From Dehalococcoidia bacterium (GTDB lineage Bacteria > Chloroflexota > Dehalococcoidia > GIF9 > AB-539-J10), in NCBI GenBank assembly GCA_029857995.1, contig JAOUFZ010000033.1, positions 1-11,178 of the forward strand: a stretch of 11,178 nt of DNA, read 5' to 3'. This document shows positions 1-7,190 of the stretch, piece by piece. The stretch's first letter is position 1; every line of letters begins with the position of its first letter. Under the pieces are notes generated by a model, which worked only from the letters and a program-made list of their open reading frames with translations, did not search any database and was not told the origin of the DNA. Both the position numbers and the translations under genes were made by a program.

Positions 1-776
1 CGCCATATTCCCAGCAGCCGGGTAAATACACAATTCAGGATGTCCTTAACAGCCCGATGTCAACCTACCCGCTACGTTTCTTGGAATGCTGTGCCATGAC
101 CGATGGTGCCGCCTGTATGCTGCTTTGCGATGAAAAAACTGCCTACAAGTTGACCGATAAACCCTGCGAGCTTTTCATAGCCGGCGGGAGCCATACCTTG
201 AGGGTAGCAGACCGCAGAGATATGGAGATCCCATTGCTGCCACACGAGACTCCCCAAATGTATAAGGGCCTGCGCAAGAAGGAAGGGCAGCGGTGGCCAG
301 GATTTGAAAGCTTTGCTGCGGCACGATTTGCCGCTTATTTCGCTTACGGAATGGCTGGCATCACCAACCCGCTTGACGAGCTTGACCTGGTGGAGTTGCA
401 TGACGCATTCACCATAAGTGACATCCAAACTTATGGGGACATCGGACTTCGTCCCTATGGACAGGAACCTGATTACATTGAATCTGGAGATGCCTATTTC
501 GGCGGTAAGTGTCCAGCCAATCTGTCAGGAGGATTGATAGGCACCATGCACGCTGTAGGAGCAACCGGCATCTTTCAAGGAGTTGAATGCCTCTGGCAAA
601 TACAGGGCAAATATGATAAGTTTCATGGCGCCCCCAGAATCTGGGAGTCTTTTGGTAAGAAGAAGCCCGAAGACTGGAGGAGTCTGCAAGTACCTGATGC
701 CAGGCAGGCACTCTGGGTGTCTCACGCCGGTGTCGGGTCACATGTGACAGTAGGCATTCTCAGGAAGGCTTTCTAA
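1..776 (+). CDS. Thiolase, SCP-x/archaeal acetyl-CoA acetyltransferase type (C-terminal part, 5' end outside window)
   Basis: This is the C-terminal ~257 residues of a thiolase. The frame is open from base 3 with no start codon signal, so the internal ATG at 57 is not the true start and the catalytic N-terminal Cys lies outside the window. Visible family marks are TDGAAC near the start of the visible part, ELHDAF (HDAF at nt 399-410, the motif of the SCP-x group in place of the NEAF of classical thiolases), and SGGLIGTMHAVGATG. In the last motif the catalytic His (nt 549-551) is kept, but the usual GHP context reads MHA. The C-terminus HAGVGSHVTVGIL matches the 'HNxGGxGxxxxVxIL' end of the archaeal-type proteins. 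Family role: acetoacetyl-CoA formation or thiolysis, cytosolic. The DUF35 gene starts 12 bases after the stop, the standard pairing for this thiolase type. Exact substrate is not determinable from sequence. Confidence 0.88.
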   Translation, partial: PYSQQPGKYTIQDVLNSPMSTYPLRFLECCAMTDGAACMLLCDEKTAYKLTDKPCELFIAGGSHTLRVADRRDMEIPLLPHETPQMYKGLRKKEGQRWPGFESFAAARFAAYFAYGMAGITNPLDELDLVELHDAFTISDIQTYGDIGLRPYGQEPDYIESGDAYFGGKCPANLSGGLIGTMHAVGATGIFQGVECLWQIQGKYDKFHGAPRIWESFGKKKPEDWRSLQVPDARQALWVSHAGVGSHVTVGILRKAF

Positions 777-788
777 AGGAGGAGAACT

Positions 789-1310
789 GTGGCAGCAAAG
801 AGAAAGACAACAAAGTACACTGGCAAACCGGCAAAGGTCCTTCAATCGGAACCAGCTATAGTAACAGAGTGGCCTAGGAGTCTGACCCACCGCCATACCT
901 ATGGAAAACTCTCTCCGTTCTTCAAAGGCCTGACAGAGGGAAAATTACTAGCCACCAAGTGTGTCAATCCCCAATGCGGAGAGCACAGACTGTGGCTTCC
1001 ACCGCGGGCTGACTGCCCCGACTGTAACCAGCCGATGACCTGGGAAGAGTTGCCCCAGCCAATAATTGGCACTGTGCATACCTACGCGCGGGTAGAGTAC
1101 GCCGGCGCTGGCATAGAGCTCACCACCCCCTATTTCCAGATTGACGTTGAGCTGCTCGGCGTGTGCACTATATTCAAGGGCTATCTCCAATACGGAACAC
1201 CCGAAATAGGCATGAAAGTGAAGGCTTGCTTCCGCAGGGAAGACCCCACCAACACAATTCTTGATATATACTGGATCCCTGTAGGCGATGATACGGATGT
1301 ACGGTCTTAG
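789..1310 (+). CDS. DUF35 Zn-ribbon/OB-fold protein, thiolase partner
   Basis: A 173-residue protein with the DUF35 layout: an N-terminal helix (around 40-56, FFKGLTEGKLLATKC), a rubredoxin-like zinc ribbon (Cys58, Cys63, Cys76, Cys79, with LPPRADCPDC) and an OB-fold (about 88-165). In archaeal thiolase/HMG-CoA synthase complexes, a DUF35 protein holds the two enzymes and is thought to bind the CoA moiety. Here it probably binds the thiolase encoded immediately upstream. The start is GTG at 789, chosen because a strong AAAGGAGGAG Shine-Dalgarno lies 4 bases upstream and overlaps the thiolase stop. Oddities: the first cysteine pair is C-x4-C rather than the usual CxxC, and about 35 residues of basic, low-complexity sequence precede the conserved core. 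It is unlikely to be an enzyme itself. Confidence 0.88.
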   Translation: MAAKRKTTKYTGKPAKVLQSEPAIVTEWPRSLTHRHTYGKLSPFFKGLTEGKLLATKCVNPQCGEHRLWLPPRADCPDCNQPMTWEELPQPIIGTVHTYARVEYAGAGIELTTPYFQIDVELLGVCTIFKGYLQYGTPEIGMKVKACFRREDPTNTILDIYWIPVGDDTDVRS

Positions 1311-1369
1311 GCAGGTAGTTGGTAGAGAGCTAATTAGAGCAAGCGCTGACGAGACAGGAGGGATACGGC

Positions 1370-3331
1370 ATGGGCAAGTTACTTTGGCAGCCCACGGAAG
1401 AACGGAAGAAAAATGCAAATATAACCCGTTTTATAGAGTTCGTTAATAAACGACACAAACAGGACTTTCACTCCTATAAAGAGCTTTATGACTGGTCCGT
1501 AGACAAGATACCCGATTTCTGGGCTTGTGTGTGGGATTTTGTTGGGGTGAAAGCCTCCAAAGGCTACGAAACGGTGGTTGACGATGTGACTAAGATGCCC
1601 GGCGCAAAATGGTTTGCTGGAGCGAAACTCAATTTCGCCGAAAATCTATTGAGTAACAGGGATGACAAGACGGCCTTCATCTTCAAAGGAGAAACTCAGA
1701 AGTCAGTGACTATGACGTACGCTGAACTGTATGACTCTGTCGGACGGCTGGCTGAATCTCTTCGAGGACTAGGACTCAAGCCCGGAGACCGGGTAGCTGC
1801 CTACATGCCTAATATGATAGAAACGGCCGTGGCCATGCTTGCCAGCACGAGTATCGGTGCTGTCTGGGCTTCGTGTGCCACCGATATCGGTTCCGGGGCA
1901 GCCATTGACCGCTTTGGTCAAATCGAACCGAAAGTTCTGTTCACTGCTGACGGCTATTTCTACAAAACGAAACCTTTTGATTCTCTTTCCAACGCTGCTG
2001 AAATTGTAAGGGGGACACCCTCTATTGAGAAAGTAATAGTGGCCCGCTACAGAGAAGAGAAACCCGACATTAGCCATATCCCCAATTCCGTATATTATGA
2101 TGACTTCCTATCAAGCGGGGCGCCCAAAATTCAATTTGAACAGTTGCCTGCAGACCATCCCGTGTTTATCATGTTTTCGTCAGGCACGACCGGCAAGCCG
2201 AAGTGTATGGTTCAAGGAGCGGCTGGAATTCTCCTTAATCAACTGAAGGAGTTAATCATCCACACCGACTTGAAGCGAGACGATGTTCACTTCTTTATCA
2301 CGACTTGTAGCTGGATGATGTGGAACTGGATGCTGACTTCTCTAGCTACAGGTAACACCATTATTCTGTATGACGGCAACCCCAACTACCCCGGGCCCGG
2401 GGCCATGTGGAAACTGATTCAGGACGAAAAAGTGACTATGTTTGGGTGCAGCGCCAGTTATATCAACTATCTCAGGAGCGAAAACATTAAGCCGGCTAAA
2501 GACTACGATTTGTCATCATTAAAGGAGATATGGCAGACTGGTTCGCCCCTCTCAGCGAAAGGCTTTGAGTACGTGTATCGGGAAATCAAGAAAAACCTGC
2601 ATTTCAATTCCAGCGCGGGTGGCACAGACATCAATGGCTGCTTTTTCACAGGGAGTCCCATTCAGCCTGTATACGCTGGTGAATTGCAGGGACCTGGTTT
2701 AGGGATGAAGGTGAAAGCGTATGATGAACAAGGGCGTGTGGTATTTGACCAGCAGGGCGAGCTCGTCTGTGAAGCGGCTGCCCCGCCTATGCCGCTTTCT
2801 TTCTGGAACGACCCAGATGGCAAGAAATATAGGGAGGCTTATTTTTCTGCTTACCCCGGTGTTTGGCGTCACGGGGACTATATCGTATTTCATAGCGATA
2901 CCCGGGGGGCCACTTTCTACGGTCGCTCCGATTCGGTGCTGAAACCATCCGGGGTTCGCATAGGCACAGCCGAAATATATAACGTGATGGAAGGGCTGCC
3001 GGAGATTGCTGATAGCCTGGCAATAGGACAGAGATGGGAGGGAGACCAGCGTGTCCTCCTTTTTGTCAGATTGGCTGAAGGATATCATCTAACGGAAGAT
3101 CTACAGAACAAAATCAAGAGAAATCTGCGCGAAAAAGCTTCCCCGAGACACGTCCCGGCCAGAATCATTGCGGCACCGGACATTCCCTACACCACGAACA
3201 TGAAGAAGGTGGAAAGCGCTGTCACAAACATAATCCACGGCAGACCTGTGGTGAACAGAGATGCCCTGTCCAATCCCGAATGTCTGGGCTTCTTTGAGAA
3301 GCTTGTTGCAGAAGGGGCACTCAAATCTTAG
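1370..3331 (+). CDS. aacS: Acetoacetyl-CoA synthetase (acetoacetate-CoA ligase)
   Basis: A 653-residue member of the adenylate-forming (ANL) superfamily, full length for acetoacetate-CoA ligase. It would convert acetoacetate + ATP + CoA to acetoacetyl-CoA + AMP + PPi in the cytosol. The N-terminus (LWQPTEERKKNANITRFIEF, ending near residue 23) and the C-terminal HGRPVVNRDALSNPE are typical of this subfamily and separate it from acetyl-CoA synthetase. ANL motifs: A3 FSSGTTGKPK (269-278), A5 SAGGTD (415-420), A7 WRHGD (499-503), A8 GRSDSVLKPSGVRIG (518-532), A10 lysine at about K612. The A10 motif reads TTNMKKVE in place of the usual SGK. ATG at 1370 is preceded by AGGAGGGA with good spacing. 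It follows the DUF35 gene by 59 bases, so it is probably in the same transcript; its product is the substrate expected for the thiolase upstream. Confidence 0.9.
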   Translation: MGKLLWQPTEERKKNANITRFIEFVNKRHKQDFHSYKELYDWSVDKIPDFWACVWDFVGVKASKGYETVVDDVTKMPGAKWFAGAKLNFAENLLSNRDDKTAFIFKGETQKSVTMTYAELYDSVGRLAESLRGLGLKPGDRVAAYMPNMIETAVAMLASTSIGAVWASCATDIGSGAAIDRFGQIEPKVLFTADGYFYKTKPFDSLSNAAEIVRGTPSIEKVIVARYREEKPDISHIPNSVYYDDFLSSGAPKIQFEQLPADHPVFIMFSSGTTGKPKCMVQGAAGILLNQLKELIIHTDLKRDDVHFFITTCSWMMWNWMLTSLATGNTIILYDGNPNYPGPGAMWKLIQDEKVTMFGCSASYINYLRSENIKPAKDYDLSSLKEIWQTGSPLSAKGFEYVYREIKKNLHFNSSAGGTDINGCFFTGSPIQPVYAGELQGPGLGMKVKAYDEQGRVVFDQQGELVCEAAAPPMPLSFWNDPDGKKYREAYFSAYPGVWRHGDYIVFHSDTRGATFYGRSDSVLKPSGVRIGTAEIYNVMEGLPEIADSLAIGQRWEGDQRVLLFVRLAEGYHLTEDLQNKIKRNLREKASPRHVPARIIAAPDIPYTTNMKKVESAVTNIIHGRPVVNRDALSNPECLGFFEKLVAEGALKS

Positions 3332-3366
3332 TTTACTCTAGATAACCAGAGACAGGAGCCGAAGAA

Positions 3367-3453
3367 TTGAGGGCGACTGGACTCAGTAGCGACGTTGCTC
3401 GGACATGCTTTAAGATAAGGATCGAGGCTTACATATTGCCTCTAGAGTGTTAA
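3367..3453 (+). CDS. Possible 28-residue small ORF between aacS and the acyl-CoA dehydrogenase
   Basis: A TTG-initiated reading frame of 28 codons ending TAA. It has AGGAG 8 bases upstream, and the ten bases GAGACAGGAG around that site (3349-3358) are identical to the ribosome-binding region of aacS (1351-1360). The peptide has no recognisable domain and includes two Cys. It could be a leader peptide, a remnant or chance. The 155-base gap otherwise shows no clear promoter or terminator. Confidence 0.2.
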   Translation: MRATGLSSDVARTCFKIRIEAYILPLEC

Positions 3454-3486
3454 TAGGCAGGAGAGTACCCTTGAGGGAGATGAGCC

Positions 3487-4650
3487 ATGGATTTTGATTT
3501 GAGCGAGGAGCAGAATCTAACGCGCCAGGCAATCCGGGGTTTCGCTGAAAAGCAGATTGCCCCGATTGCCCGAGAGCTGGACGAAAAGGAGGAGTTTTCT
3601 GCCGAGCTAACTCACAAAATGGCGGACCTGGGGCTGCTGGGGTGTTTTGTTTCAGAGAAATATGGCGGCTCCAACATGGGCTACATCTCGTACGCAATTG
3701 CGGTTGAAGAGCTGGCGAGGGTGGATGCTTCCCAGGCCGCTACTATCGCTGCCGGAAACTCTCTGGGAATCGGCCCTATCTACTACTTTGGCAGTGAAAA
3801 GCAAAAACAAGAATGGCTTCCCAGGCTCTGTTCCGGAGAGTGTCTAGCTGCATTCGGTCTGACGGAGCCTGATGCTGGCTCCGACGCTGGAAGCTCTCGA
3901 ACCACCGCAACACTTCAAGGAGACTACTGGACTATCAATGGGCACAAGATTTTTATTACCAACTCAGCTTGCTCGTTAACTGGTGTCATTATTGTCCAGG
4001 CGGTGACCGGCAAACGTGAGGATGGCAAGCCGGAGCTTAGTTGCCTTATCGTTCCCAGCGGCACCCCTGGGTTCACAGCTAAGGAAATGAAAGACAAGAT
4101 GATGTGGCGAGCATCCAGCACAGGCGAGCTTTTTTTCGACGATTGCGTCGTGCCGAAGGCAAACCTTCTGGGAAGGAGGGGCGACGGCTTCCATCAGATG
4201 CTTGCCACACTGGACGGCGGACGCCTCAGCATCGCCGCCATGGGACTGGGTGGGGCTCAGGCAGCTTTCGAATTGGCCCTGCAATACGGTAATTCGCGCA
4301 TCCAATTTGGGCAACCCATCGCTTCATTTCAAATCAACGCTTTCAAGCTAGCCGATATGGTGCTGGAGATCGAACTGGCCAGAAATCTGCTCTACAAAGT
4401 CTGCTGGCTGCGAGAAAACGACCGTCCCATCACTAAAGAGGCAGCCATGGCAAAATTGTTCTGCTCTGAAGTCATGCGCCGTTGTGTCCACCACGCAGTT
4501 CAACTTCACGGAGGGTACGGGCTGATGAAGGATTATGAAGTCGAGAGATTATATAGGGATCAGAGGATTCTCGAGATCGGCGAGGGAACCTCAGAAATAC
4601 TACGCATCGTGATTGCCCGTAACATCGGCGTCTCGGGAAGGGCAATCTAG
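3487..4650 (+). CDS. Acyl-CoA dehydrogenase (short-chain/butyryl-CoA type)
   Basis: A 387-residue flavoprotein of standard acyl-CoA dehydrogenase length. It carries the N-terminal helical domain, the beta-domain signature GLTEPDAGSD (124-133) and NGHKIFITN (151-159), the FAD-contacting RIQFGQPI (271-278), and the C-terminal QLHGGYG...YRDQRI stretch (339-361). The catalytic base is predicted to be Glu366 in IGEGTSEI, the position used in short- and medium-chain enzymes and not in isovaleryl-CoA dehydrogenase. It would oxidise an acyl-CoA to the 2-enoyl-CoA and pass electrons to an ETF, which is not encoded in this window. ATG at 3487 has GAGGGAG about 7 bases upstream. It lies 155 bases after aacS and 13 bases before the XRE-cupin gene, so it shares an operon with the latter. 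Chain length of the substrate cannot be read from the sequence. Confidence 0.93.
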   Translation: MDFDLSEEQNLTRQAIRGFAEKQIAPIARELDEKEEFSAELTHKMADLGLLGCFVSEKYGGSNMGYISYAIAVEELARVDASQAATIAAGNSLGIGPIYYFGSEKQKQEWLPRLCSGECLAAFGLTEPDAGSDAGSSRTTATLQGDYWTINGHKIFITNSACSLTGVIIVQAVTGKREDGKPELSCLIVPSGTPGFTAKEMKDKMMWRASSTGELFFDDCVVPKANLLGRRGDGFHQMLATLDGGRLSIAAMGLGGAQAAFELALQYGNSRIQFGQPIASFQINAFKLADMVLEIELARNLLYKVCWLRENDRPITKEAAMAKLFCSEVMRRCVHHAVQLHGGYGLMKDYEVERLYRDQRILEIGEGTSEILRIVIARNIGVSGRAI

Positions 4651-4663
4651 AAAGAAGGGCACC

Positions 4664-5353
4664 ATGAAAAACGACAAGTCAAAACGCAGGACTTCTGCTA
4701 GACCTGGTCCGGCCAAGAGCAGCGCAGCGAGGCATGATGATCTTCTGACCGACGCGGCTGATCTCGCCCGTATGGAAGCAGTTAAGGAGGGAAAGGAATC
4801 CCTTGGCGACCGGATTCGGAGGGTTCGAGAAATGCGCGGGCTCACCATTAAGGACCTGAGCAGTCGAACAGGCATAGATATAGATGCCCTGGGACGTATA
4901 GAATCGAGCAAACTAATCCCCGCGTTAGGGCAGCTGGTTAGGCTAGGTAAAGCGCTCGACATGAAGATGGGCTACTTCATATCTCCAGGAATTGACAAGC
5001 CTATGACCGTGGTCCGCAAGCACGAACGACGGACGGTGTCCCGCTACGGAGAGGTCAGAAGCGTGCTCTACGGCTACTCCTACGAGTCCCTGGCCCCTGA
5101 CAAGGCTAATCGGTTGATGGAGCCATTCATTGTTACGCTAGTACCTACAGAGACGGAAGAGTCCTCTACCCATGCTGGACAAGAATTTCTTTACGTCCTG
5201 GAAGGCGAAATCAAAGTGCAAGTCCGGGACCGCGTTGATTTTCTCAAGGCTGGGGATGCCGTGTATTACGATTCTGGTCAACCCCACCTCGTCAGGTGTG
5301 CTGGTACCACTGCAGCCAAGATACTCGCCGTTCTTTACGCGGGATCGGCATAG
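4664..5353 (+). CDS. XRE-family transcriptional regulator with C-terminal cupin domain
   Basis: A 229-residue regulator. A lysine/arginine-rich tail (1-25) leads into an XRE helix-turn-helix (about 48-103, LGDRIRRVREMRGLTIKDLS onwards). A short linker is followed by a cupin beta-barrel (about 155-227) with HAGQEFLYVLEGEI and GDAVYYDSGQPH, close to cupin motifs 1 and 2. The cupin would bind a small ligand and modulate DNA binding. The frame is open upstream to an ATG at 4613 inside the dehydrogenase gene. I prefer ATG 4664 because AGAAGGG precedes it and it avoids a 38-base overlap. It follows the acyl-CoA dehydrogenase by 13 bases, so it probably responds to a metabolite of that pathway and controls the cluster. 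No operator could be assigned. Confidence 0.88.
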   Translation: MKNDKSKRRTSARPGPAKSSAARHDDLLTDAADLARMEAVKEGKESLGDRIRRVREMRGLTIKDLSSRTGIDIDALGRIESSKLIPALGQLVRLGKALDMKMGYFISPGIDKPMTVVRKHERRTVSRYGEVRSVLYGYSYESLAPDKANRLMEPFIVTLVPTETEESSTHAGQEFLYVLEGEIKVQVRDRVDFLKAGDAVYYDSGQPHLVRCAGTTAAKILAVLYAGSA

Positions 5354-5580
5354 ACCGCAAGACGGTCGCGGTCTGCTATAACACTGCCGAAGAAGCCCCT
5401 GATAGCAGAAGCAAACGATTCTTTTTGCAGCGCAGCATCCCGATATCTGACAATAACGTCTCTATTTTGATACGCCATGACTTTCAATCAGGGTGTCACA
5501 GGTTCGAATCCTGCACAGCTCACACTCTGCCCCCTTTTTTCTGCGAACAGAAAGTCAAAATCAGACAGTCTCAGAAGTCG
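5354..5580. other. Convergent intergenic region with tRNA remnant and hairpins
   Basis: The 227 bases between the XRE-cupin gene (+) and the sigma gene (-) hold no gene. Visible structure: a 5-bp stem GACCG/CGGTC just at the stop codon (5352-5366); an 8-bp inverted repeat TCTGCTAT/ATAGCAGA with a 22-base loop (5372-5379 and 5402-5409); the tRNA-like segment listed separately; a T6 run (5535-5540); and a perfect 6-bp hairpin TTTCTG-CGAA-CAGAAA (5538-5553). None has a stem followed directly by a T-tract in the right orientation, so I do not call a canonical intrinsic terminator for either gene. Confidence 0.5.
5476..5522 (+). pseudogene. tRNA-Glu-like 3' half (remnant, possible att-type site)
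   Basis: From 5476 the sequence matches the 3' half of a class I tRNA. There is an anticodon loop CTTTCAA (5481-5487, anticodon TTC = Glu) closed by TGA/TCA, a five-base variable loop GTGTC, and a T-arm ACAGG-TTCGAAT-CCTGC (5498-5514) with one mismatch at the outer pair. Seven acceptor-position bases ACAGCTC and a discriminator-like A follow, and no CCA. A GTC at 5458 sits at the D-arm distance expected for tRNA-Glu, but the D-stem is imperfect and the 5' acceptor positions do not pair beyond two bases. A functional tRNA is therefore unlikely. It is either a decayed tRNA gene or the 3' tRNA copy left at an integration site. Confidence 0.45.
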
Positions 5581-6999
5581 TCACCCGAGATATCCTATCA
5601 ACTCACGGCTGTGACTTGGACGGCGCAGTTTAGCCAGTGCTTCTCTTTCAATCTGGCGTATCCGCTCCTTGGTAAGACCCAACTCTGTGCCAACCTCCGC
5701 TAGGGTTCGACTGTACTCATTGCGCAGCCCAAACCTCAATTCAATGATGCGTCGTTCTCGGGGTGTCAGCGACTCTAATGCTTTGCTCAATTCCTCTCTG
5801 AGCAGAATTGCATTGGACTGCTCTTCAGGCTGCGGAATCGTCTGGTCTGCAATGAAATCACCGAGTTGGCTTCCATCTTCTCCTACAGGCGTCTCCAGAG
5901 AAACAGGCACATCAGATATCACATCAAGCAGCGATTCTATCTTTTTGGATGGCAGTCCCATCTCAGAAGCTAGTTCTTGTTCAGTCGGCTGGTGGCCGAG
6001 CCTCTGGGCTAGACTATTCCTCGCCCGTGCTAGCTTCGCCAGAGCATCAACCACGTGTCCCGGCAGGCGCACAATGCGTGACTGGTCATTAACTGCCCTG
6101 TTGACTGCCTGCCAGATCCACGGAATGGCGTAGGTGCTGAATTTATAGCCTCTGCGGTGGTCGAATTTCTGCACTGCCCGCATCAACCCGACATTACCTT
6201 CCTGTATGAGGTCGGCTAGAGGCACGCCCCTGCCAATATGTCCCTTGGCGACGCTTATAACAAGGCGTAAATTAGCTTGAATCATGTGGTTGGTTGCCTG
6301 GCGTGCCCTTTCCTTTACTTGCTCGAAGTGCTTGTCAATTTCTGAGTGATGCGCTTCCAGTTTGTCGCGGAATTCCGGCGACTCCAGCACCTCCCCAAAT
6401 TCAATCAGAGAGCTTTTCAGGCCTGCCTCTGCCACGATATGCCATGGTATCAGCCGACTGTCCAGCGACAATTCAATTATGTCTTTCTCGACTCTGTCTT
6501 GGTTTACCCTAGTGAGTTCAGCTATAGCGCTGGATAAATGCTGGTCGATACTGCCATCGATTGCGCGACGTAGATCTGGGTGAGACACTTTCTCTGCTAT
6601 GCTTCCGCGATAAGGAAGTTTAAGATACCGGTAAAGAGTTTTGAAAACCAAATCCGCTTGGCTGAGTCGCTTCCCTGAAGCTAACAACAGGTTTATGGCC
6701 GAAGGCTGAGCACCTGGCCCGGCGAGCCGTTCTTTCTCAAGCCGGGAGAGGTGCTTCCCCTCTTCTATCTGGCTACCCAGCACTCTTTCCTCCTCGGCAT
6801 TGAGAAGGGCAGTTTGCCCCACTTCGTCTAAATATAAATTCAACAAATCATCACCAAATTCAAGCTTGCGTTTCTGAGGAGTAATTTCAAGCTCGGAGAA
6901 GTCTTCTTCCTCGTAACTCTTCTGCCCAGCCAAATGCGATTCCTCATCCCCAGAAGAGATTTGTTCTCTGTTTTTTGTGTTTTCTGAAACTGCTATCAT
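5581..6999 (-). CDS. Sigma-70 family RNA polymerase sigma factor (RpoD-like, atypical region 2.3/2.4)
   Basis: A 472-residue sigma factor. An acidic N-terminus replaces region 1.1. Region 1.2 (about 50-81, DLLNLYLDEVG) is followed by a ~150-residue poorly conserved segment. Region 2.1-2.2 follows (237-280, NLRLVISVAKGHIGRGVPLA, LIQEGNVGLMRAV), then region 3 (about 308-370) and region 4 (403-466, LTPRERRIIELRFGL, ERIRQIE). It would direct RNA polymerase to a promoter set. The -10 recognition helix reads YAIPWIWQAVNRAV (290-303), where RpoD proteins have YATWWIRQAI. This makes it an alternative, not the housekeeping, factor by inference. ATG at 6999 has AAAGGAGG 6 bases upstream. It is the third gene of a leftward set after Crp and ferredoxin, 191 bases downstream of the latter, and may have its own promoter. 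Confidence 0.92.
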   Translation of the reverse strand: MIAVSENTKNREQISSGDEESHLAGQKSYEEEDFSELEITPQKRKLEFGDDLLNLYLDEVGQTALLNAEEERVLGSQIEEGKHLSRLEKERLAGPGAQPSAINLLLASGKRLSQADLVFKTLYRYLKLPYRGSIAEKVSHPDLRRAIDGSIDQHLSSAIAELTRVNQDRVEKDIIELSLDSRLIPWHIVAEAGLKSSLIEFGEVLESPEFRDKLEAHHSEIDKHFEQVKERARQATNHMIQANLRLVISVAKGHIGRGVPLADLIQEGNVGLMRAVQKFDHRRGYKFSTYAIPWIWQAVNRAVNDQSRIVRLPGHVVDALAKLARARNSLAQRLGHQPTEQELASEMGLPSKKIESLLDVISDVPVSLETPVGEDGSQLGDFIADQTIPQPEEQSNAILLREELSKALESLTPRERRIIELRFGLRNEYSRTLAEVGTELGLTKERIRQIEREALAKLRRPSHSRELIGYLG

Positions 7000-7054
7000 T
7001 TTCAGCCTCCTTTATACCTTTGGTTCGGGCAACTACTTCTTCCAGGCAAAAACC

Positions 7055-7078
7055 ATTGTATGTAAGGAAGCGATCCTT
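7055..7078 (-). promoter_or_regulatory. Possible promoter element with overlapping inverted repeat upstream of the sigma gene
   Basis: On the minus strand a TACAAT hexamer (7055-7060) is preceded by a perfect 5-5-5 inverted repeat AAGGA-N5-TCCTT (7064-7078) in the spacer. A poor -35 match (CATACA) lies 17 bases upstream. The layout could be an operator-controlled promoter for the sigma gene, with a leader of about 50 bases. Evidence is sequence pattern only. Confidence 0.25.
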
Positions 7079-7168
7079 GTATGCGACTTTTGTCCCATGC
7101 AGACCGGGCCGTCGAATAGGGAAACGCAAGATAACAAAAGACTGGTGGGAAAGATGGATGATGGAAAT

Positions 7169-7174
7169 ATTATA
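7169..7174 (-). promoter_or_regulatory. Perfect TATAAT -10 downstream of ferredoxin
   Basis: A TATAAT hexamer lies on the minus strand about 20 bases after the ferredoxin stop. It is directly preceded by a 5-bp stem AGACC/GGTCT with a 6-base loop (7175-7190). No good -35 is seen. It could be a second promoter for the sigma gene (leader about 160 bases), or the stem plus AT-rich tail could act as a weak terminator for the ferredoxin transcript. Confidence 0.28.
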
Positions 7175-7190
7175 AGACCTTAGTTGGTCT

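Noticed and set aside
57..776. ATG 57 as the true start of the thiolase
   Set aside because: The frame is open to the window edge and the upstream residues continue the thiolase fold; 239 residues would lack the catalytic N-terminal domain.
4613..4663. N-terminal extension of the XRE-cupin protein from ATG 4613
   Set aside because: It would overlap the acyl-CoA dehydrogenase by 38 bases, has no ribosome-binding site and adds no family-like sequence; ATG 4664 has AGAAGGG upstream.
5372..5409. Intrinsic terminator after the XRE-cupin gene (8-bp inverted repeat)
   Set aside because: The 22-base loop is long and the T-run begins about 10 bases beyond the stem, so it is not a convincing rho-independent terminator.
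5449..5524. A complete functional tRNA-Glu
   Set aside because: The anticodon loop, variable loop and T-loop fit, but the acceptor stem pairs at only two of seven positions, the D-stem is broken and the T-stem has a mismatch. Called a remnant instead.
5296..5703. 135-codon + strand frame over the intergenic region and the sigma 3' end
   Set aside because: It overlaps two real genes, has no ribosome-binding site or domain, and runs through the tRNA-like segment.
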